64,000 nt of DNA from Protopterus annectens (lineage: Eukaryota; Chordata; Ceratodontiformes; Protopteridae): NCBI RefSeq assembly GCF_019279795.1, contig NC_056725.1:1744940689-1745004688 (forward strand), written 5' to 3'. This document shows, in pieces, positions 59,532-64,000 of this stretch. The position numbers and the translations under genes are program-made. The notes beneath the pieces are model-generated. The model had not been told where the DNA came from. It ran no database searches and saw nothing but the letters and a program-made list of their open reading frames with translations. Position 1 is the stretch's first letter. Every line of letters starts with the position of its first letter.

Positions 59532-59623
59532 AACAATGATTCTCTCAACGATGCCTGCTCCTTAACCCTAAGAAAACTTAACTACTACTCTTCTCACCTA
59601 CCCAAAAGTCCATTCCTTTACAC

Positions 59624-60304
59624 TTGACTCTCACTTCCAACAACAGTACAGTTATCTCGCCTGATCTTACCACTAAGCTACTAGGAATAACTATAGACAA
59701 TAATCTCAACTTTGATTCTCACATTAACAATACTATAAAATCAGTTAACAAAAAAATAGGATCACTATATAGAATCAAACCCTTAATCACTCCACTAGCA
59801 AGGACCACACTAGCTAGAACCCACCTAATCTCTACCCTACTCTATGCCTCACCAATATTCACCAATCTCTCTCAAAATAACCTCAATAAACTAGTAACAT
59901 CCTATAATAACATTGCTAGATTTGCTACAGCATCTACTTTCAGGACCCATCACTGCCTGAACCTAAAAGAACTAGGATGGCTTGAACTCCCCAATCTACT
60001 CAAACTCCAACAGCTTACTATAGTGCACAAGACCCTATACCAACCTAGCAAAACCCCAATACTTTCCAGTCTCATTACACCTTACACTAACCTGAGACAC
60101 CTGCGCTCTTCTAACAAACCTCTGATCCATACTACTAAAACTAACAATTTAGCAGGTGATTGCTTGTTCTCCAATGCTGTTGGAAAAATATGGAATAAGC
60201 TTCCACCTGAGATCTCATCTCTCACATCACTCCCTCTGTTTAAAAGGAATCTAAAACTTTATCTTAATAAACACTGGATTTGCTCCTGTACTAACCCAGA
60301 CTAA
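59624..60304 (+). pseudogene. L2-like ORF2: C-terminal part
   Basis: 226 open codons: TKLLGITIDNNLNFDSHINN, ARTTLARTHLISTLLYASPIF and FRTHHCLNLKELGWLELPNLL, ending in WNKLPPEISSLTSLPLFKRNLKLYLNK. This is the usual RT thumb and C-terminal domain of L2/CR1-type LINEs. The natural stop is at 60302-60304. Confidence 0.85.
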
Positions 60305-60814
60305 CCCTCTCCTCTTTTCTTTTTCTTATTTCTTTCTCACTTCTTCTCTAGTCTTTTTCTTCTTCATATCTCTAATACCTTTCCATTTTCACCTCAACAC
60401 ATTTTTTATCAATTTTTATGTTAAATTTCATTGTAATTAATAATATGTTTATGTCACAATAATACTTGTTTTGTAATTTTGTAATTAATATTGGAGCTTT
60501 TCTCCCCGGGCCTCTACTGAAAATGGACATATATCCAGCTAGACTAGCCCGATCAACAAATGTAAAATAAAAATAAATAATAAAAAACACAAAAACAAGA
60601 AGCAAGTATAATCCCAAAATGGAAACCAGTAAAGTACAAAAGCATTTTTGAAGCAGTGTCTAGATTTCTTACACTTAGAGGTTGGGAGGTATGTATATGG
60701 TCTAAAGTCCTACATATTGTAAATGTGATCTGTACCGTATAAACATAAATTGGCCAGGTCACACCATGCCAGAATATATGAATTGCAAACGTGTGCAGCG
60801 TTATCATATTTCAT

Positions 60815-61650
60815 ATGATTTTCTTGTTGCCCTGCTGAAAACAATTGACTCTAGCCACTGGAAAGTGACTTCTTAATCTCATCCTTGCATCTACTGGCAC
60901 TGTTACTTAGATTTATTTATTTTTAACTGCTACTTGTACTTATCCTTTTGTTTTTATCTGCTTGGGTAAAGCTGTGTAACCAAGTGATGAGCCATCTATG
61001 ATTTTGAAGGGTTTTATCTAAGTAAGACAAATGGCTGGGGATGAGTCCAAGGCAGGTAAGAGCATTTGGTGCTTCAGATTACACTGAATTTTGATTGGTT
61101 AATTTATTTCCTTGGCTAATGCTTATTGTTCACAGCAGAGAGCAGACCTTGCATTATGTTAATATGGCAAGGAACCTCACCATGGGCATTTCCTGTTTGG
61201 AATTATTTGTTGCCTTGGAAGTGAAAAAAGCAGCCAGGAAAGTACTGTTTACTGTTTTATAAATTGTACTTAATTGCATTGCTGTTTACTGATGCCGTGA
61301 TTTTCATGTTGCAGTGCTGAAAATAATTCACCCTTGCCATTGTAAAGTGACTTCTTAATTTTCTTGCATCTACTGACACTATTGCTGTTGTTTGTATTAG
61401 TTTATTGTTTTATCTGCTTAGGTAAATCTGTGTGACCAATTGTTGGGCCATCCTGGATTATGAGGCATTTGATTTGAGACTGAAAGAAGTTGTTGGGGTC
61501 CAAGGCTGGTAAAAGCATTAAGAGATTTAGAATATACTGAATTTTGATTGGTTCTTTTGTTTTGTTGGATATTACTTACTGTGCAAAGTGCCACAACACT
61601 GGTAATTCCATAGCAGGTAGAGCATGCACAAGTTTTGTTCATTTAGACTA
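60815..61650 (+). repeat. Unidentified ~480-bp repeat, two tandem copies
   Basis: The block gaaaacaattgactctagcc ... ttgattggtt ... recurs with a period of about 481 bp (compare 60837 and 61318: aagtgacttctta, gcatctactg, ctgcttgggtaaa, actgaattttgattggtt). A third copy lies inverted at about 62690-63000. No coding content. It could be an LTR, satellite or foldback element. Confidence 0.7.
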
Positions 61651-61844
61651 CTGTTGGTAGGGCTCTTTTTCTATCTCCTGTGAGTTGATGACCTGGTTTT
61701 ACCCAGTCCAAAAGACTTGCACATAGCTATGGCAGTCTTTTTTTAGCTGAACTTATCTTCAAAGACTGGTCAGCTGTTAAACTGTGATAGCAGCAACCTA
61801 TGTAGCAACTTTATAATATAGTACATCTAATTTCTCCTAAATCT

Positions 61845-64000
61845 ATCCATGACCCTTCTTCAATCCACAGGTAATACCACTAATAATTTTTCAACCTCCT
61901 GTAGCTCCTCACATATAATTGGCCAAATTGCCATCATGGAAAGGCAACTGGTACACATTCTATTGTCTGCCTTTTATGATATGGATTCCTATGACAGTGT
62001 AAGAACTGTCTCAAGCTCACTGATAATGAGCTTCTATTCACCCCAAAGGAATCTATTTCTGAGAGATGTAATTTACTTAACTAAACCGATGGTGCCCCTC
62101 TCAGCGAGTAACAACTCTCCTACACCCAACCACAGCTATGCGACATTCATGTAGTATAAACTTTAAACTCGCCAATGCTAATGCAGTTAAAAGAGCTCAT
62201 CCTAAGCCTCCCAGATCTCCTAAATTTAGGCTTCAGCTAAATATTTCAAATTGGACCCCTGCATACTGCCTTACTGCCTTAAATCAACAGGCCCAAACCA
62301 ATATACATTGTGTTCTCACACTACAGTTAACACAGCCACAAAAAGGGGTCATACCACCAGCTTTTAGAAGCCCTTATAACAGTTAGACCAAATGTGTACA
62401 CCTGGAAATGTCCTGGTCATAGGTGACTGCACAGTTAGACACACAGATACTCTATAAACCAGGCTCTGCAAAGACAAAATGATAGTTGTCTCATTTCACA
62501 TGTTTATGTAGTATTTTTATGATGCAAGAAAAAAAAACTGTTTTCTCTACTTCATGTTTTACTTGAATAGTATTTTCATTGCTTTGAGATTCAGAGTCCA
62601 AGATATTATGCACCTGTATGCTTATATGATTCTGTGAAGTGTGACTGATGCAGTAGAACTATTGTAAACGCAGCCACAAAAATGGGTCAGTAGATGGAAG
62701 AATATTAAAAAGTCATAGTTTAGAGTCAATTATTTTCATCAGTGCAACATGAAAATCAAAACATCTTTAAACAGTAAGTGCAATTAGGTATAGTTTATAA
62801 AACAGTAAACAGCATTTTTCTGGCTACTTTTTTCACTTCCATGAAGTAAACAGTTCCAAAAAGCAAATGCACATGATGAGGCTCCCTGTAGTGTTATCAA
62901 AATGCGATGTCTGCCCTCTTCTCTGCACAGTAATTATTATCCAAGAAAATAAAGGAGCCAATCAAAATTCAGTGTAATCTAAAGCAATAATCTAAAGTGC
63001 CAGGATCCATAAAGTTGTTATGGCCCTTACGTCCCTTCACCTCTTGTACATATGACAAGATCATTGCACACATGAGAATGAATGTCTTGAGATGTGCCTC
63101 CTTGGGTTACATGAACAGAGACATGATGGAGCTCTCTATATATATGCATCCGCATTGTGTGTGAAAGTAGAATTGACCATTATCCTACCATTACCTAGAA
63201 TGATGCCTCAATTACAAACAAAAGCTAATGGACTTTAATTATTGGCTCAGCTACTGGTGTCATTTTGAGAGGCTCCAATATATATAACAGCATGTGAGAA
63301 GATAATTGATAATTCTGGATGCTTTGCTAGGGATGACCTTCATTTCTATCTTTATGACTTCTATATATTGACGAATGCTTTTTCTTCCCCTGTAGTGCTG
63401 GTTTAGGCAAGGTCAGTCTCCTCAAATTACTTACATAGCTAATCAAATTCAAAACAACATTACGTTGGAACTGCTCAATGCCAAAAGCCTCAATAATAAA
63501 TTTGCTCTTCTTATAGACATCCCTCACCATCAAAAATAGATGTATGCAGTGTTACTAAAATATGGTTTCAAAACAGTGCAGGGATTCAATTCCTACCACT
63601 CCTTCAGATCTGGTGCCATGTTGGAGGATGAAGCTGGAAGGGGTATCTCTGTTTTTCTAAGAATCCATCTCACCTCCAGACTCATAATGCAGGATAATGG
63701 CCTTGAACTCCTCTACATCTTCTCGTGATAAACAAGCAAAATTCATTACAACAATTTTGCCAGCTACCATACCCTCTTTTATGCCCCTAACAAACCATTA
63801 AGATTATCTAAATAAGTTGGCATCCCTTACTATTAAACATAACATGATCCTGCTGGGTGATTTTAATTATCTTCCATTGTCAGACTTCTACCCCACAAAT
63901 AACTACACACAAGGATTCCTAGACTTCTTTAATGCCAGCTCCTTGGAACATCTAGTCCAAACCCAAATTGAAGCACTCAAAAATACTGGACCTGGTTCTC
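61845..64000 (+). mobile_element. CR1-like LINE, 5' part, running off the window
   Basis: ORF1 remains (61849-62390), then NVLVIGDCTVRHTDTL at about 62404-62450, matching the GDS block that opens the SGNH-hydrolase domain of CR1-type ORF1 (the catalytic Ser reads as Cys). After an insertion (about 62475-63010) come LQTKANGL ... FARDDLHF (63210-63350) and the ORF2 endonuclease: LLNAKSLNNKFALLIDI (63470-63520), ILLGDFNYLP and FLDFFNASSLEHLVQ (63845-63965). It has many small breaks. The RT should lie beyond the window end. Confidence 0.75.
62475..63010 (-). repeat. Inverted copy of the ~480-bp repeat, inserted in a CR1-like LINE
   Basis: The minus strand reads gattacactgaattttgatt and tggaagtgaaaaaagtagcc, then actgtttactgttttataaa and gattttcatgttgca, as in 60815-61650. 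It separates the two halves of the LINE ORF1 esterase, so it inserted after the LINE. Ends are approximate and no target duplication was found. Confidence 0.6.

Larger units (their letters stand above)
57021..60590 (+). mobile_element. L2-like LINE, nearly complete ORF2
   Basis: One long ORF2 reading frame can be followed: N-terminal leader with a 2A-like peptide, AP endonuclease, RT and C-terminus, then a ~290-bp 3' UTR and a tail of gcttttctccccgggcctc ending in aaataaataataaa. Damage is light: an in-frame TAA at 58251, two more stops (59533 and about 59577) and one frameshift near 59505. It is the youngest-looking L2-like copy here. The 5' boundary and any ORF1 are not visible. Confidence 0.88.

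Overview
The window is vertebrate nuclear DNA: AT-rich, full of (TG)n, (TA)n and (GATA)n microsatellites, with one single-exon host gene in a sea of nested transposable elements. The mix (CR1-like and L2-like LINEs, a Penelope-like element, DIRS fragments, a class I endogenous retrovirus, Tc1/mariner, PIF/Harbinger and hAT-like DNA transposons, several tRNA-derived SINEs) points to a non-mammalian vertebrate with a repeat-rich genome: lungfish, amphibian or a basal or repeat-rich fish. The sequence does not let me decide between these.

The only convincing host gene is TTLL2 (9640-11454, minus), a tubulin tyrosine ligase-like polyglutamylase with an uninterrupted 604-codon exon and a good splice acceptor just upstream of its first ATG.

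Layout. 1-1.7 kb: 3' part of a decayed DIRS element, with a small foldback insertion. 2.5-6.6 kb: a minisatellite of about 64-bp units split twice, by a CR1-like LINE and by a 1.36-kb solo LTR with a 5-bp target duplication. 7-8.1 kb: microsatellites and a TIR element (MITE). 9.6-11.5 kb: TTLL2. 13.7 kb: MIR-like SINE. 14.6-19.9 kb: reverse-strand L2-like LINE split by a hAT-like element (8-bp TSD) and an LTR-like insertion. 22.7-23.4 kb: decayed Harbinger transposase, abutting a reverse-strand class I ERV (23.4-30.2 kb; 5' LTR, gag, pro, pol; no env or 3' LTR seen) whose gag carries a perfect 360-bp tandem duplication. 31.1 kb: SINE with a perfect 17-bp TSD. 31.8-40.5 kb: CR1-like LINE split by a SINE and by a nearly whole Penelope-like element (33.5-39.7 kb) flanked by ~0.5-kb direct repeats that carry a hammerhead-like motif. 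41-43 kb: L2-like 3' end, possible Penelope remnant, Tc1/mariner remnant. 45.6-50.2 kb: SINE, DIRS terminus, CR1-like LINE with a TIR-type insertion, and a DIRS tyrosine recombinase fragment. 50.9-51.3 kb: 52-bp minisatellite. 57-60.6 kb: nearly full L2-like LINE with a 2A-like peptide near its N-terminus. 60.8-63 kb: an unidentified ~480-bp repeat, twice in tandem and once inverted inside a CR1-like LINE that runs off the window end.

The most interesting items are the Penelope hammerhead-like motif, a promoter-like core shared by three otherwise different non-autonomous elements, two SINEs with related tRNA heads but unrelated tails (one matching the L2-like LINE 3' end), and the chronology readable from the nesting.
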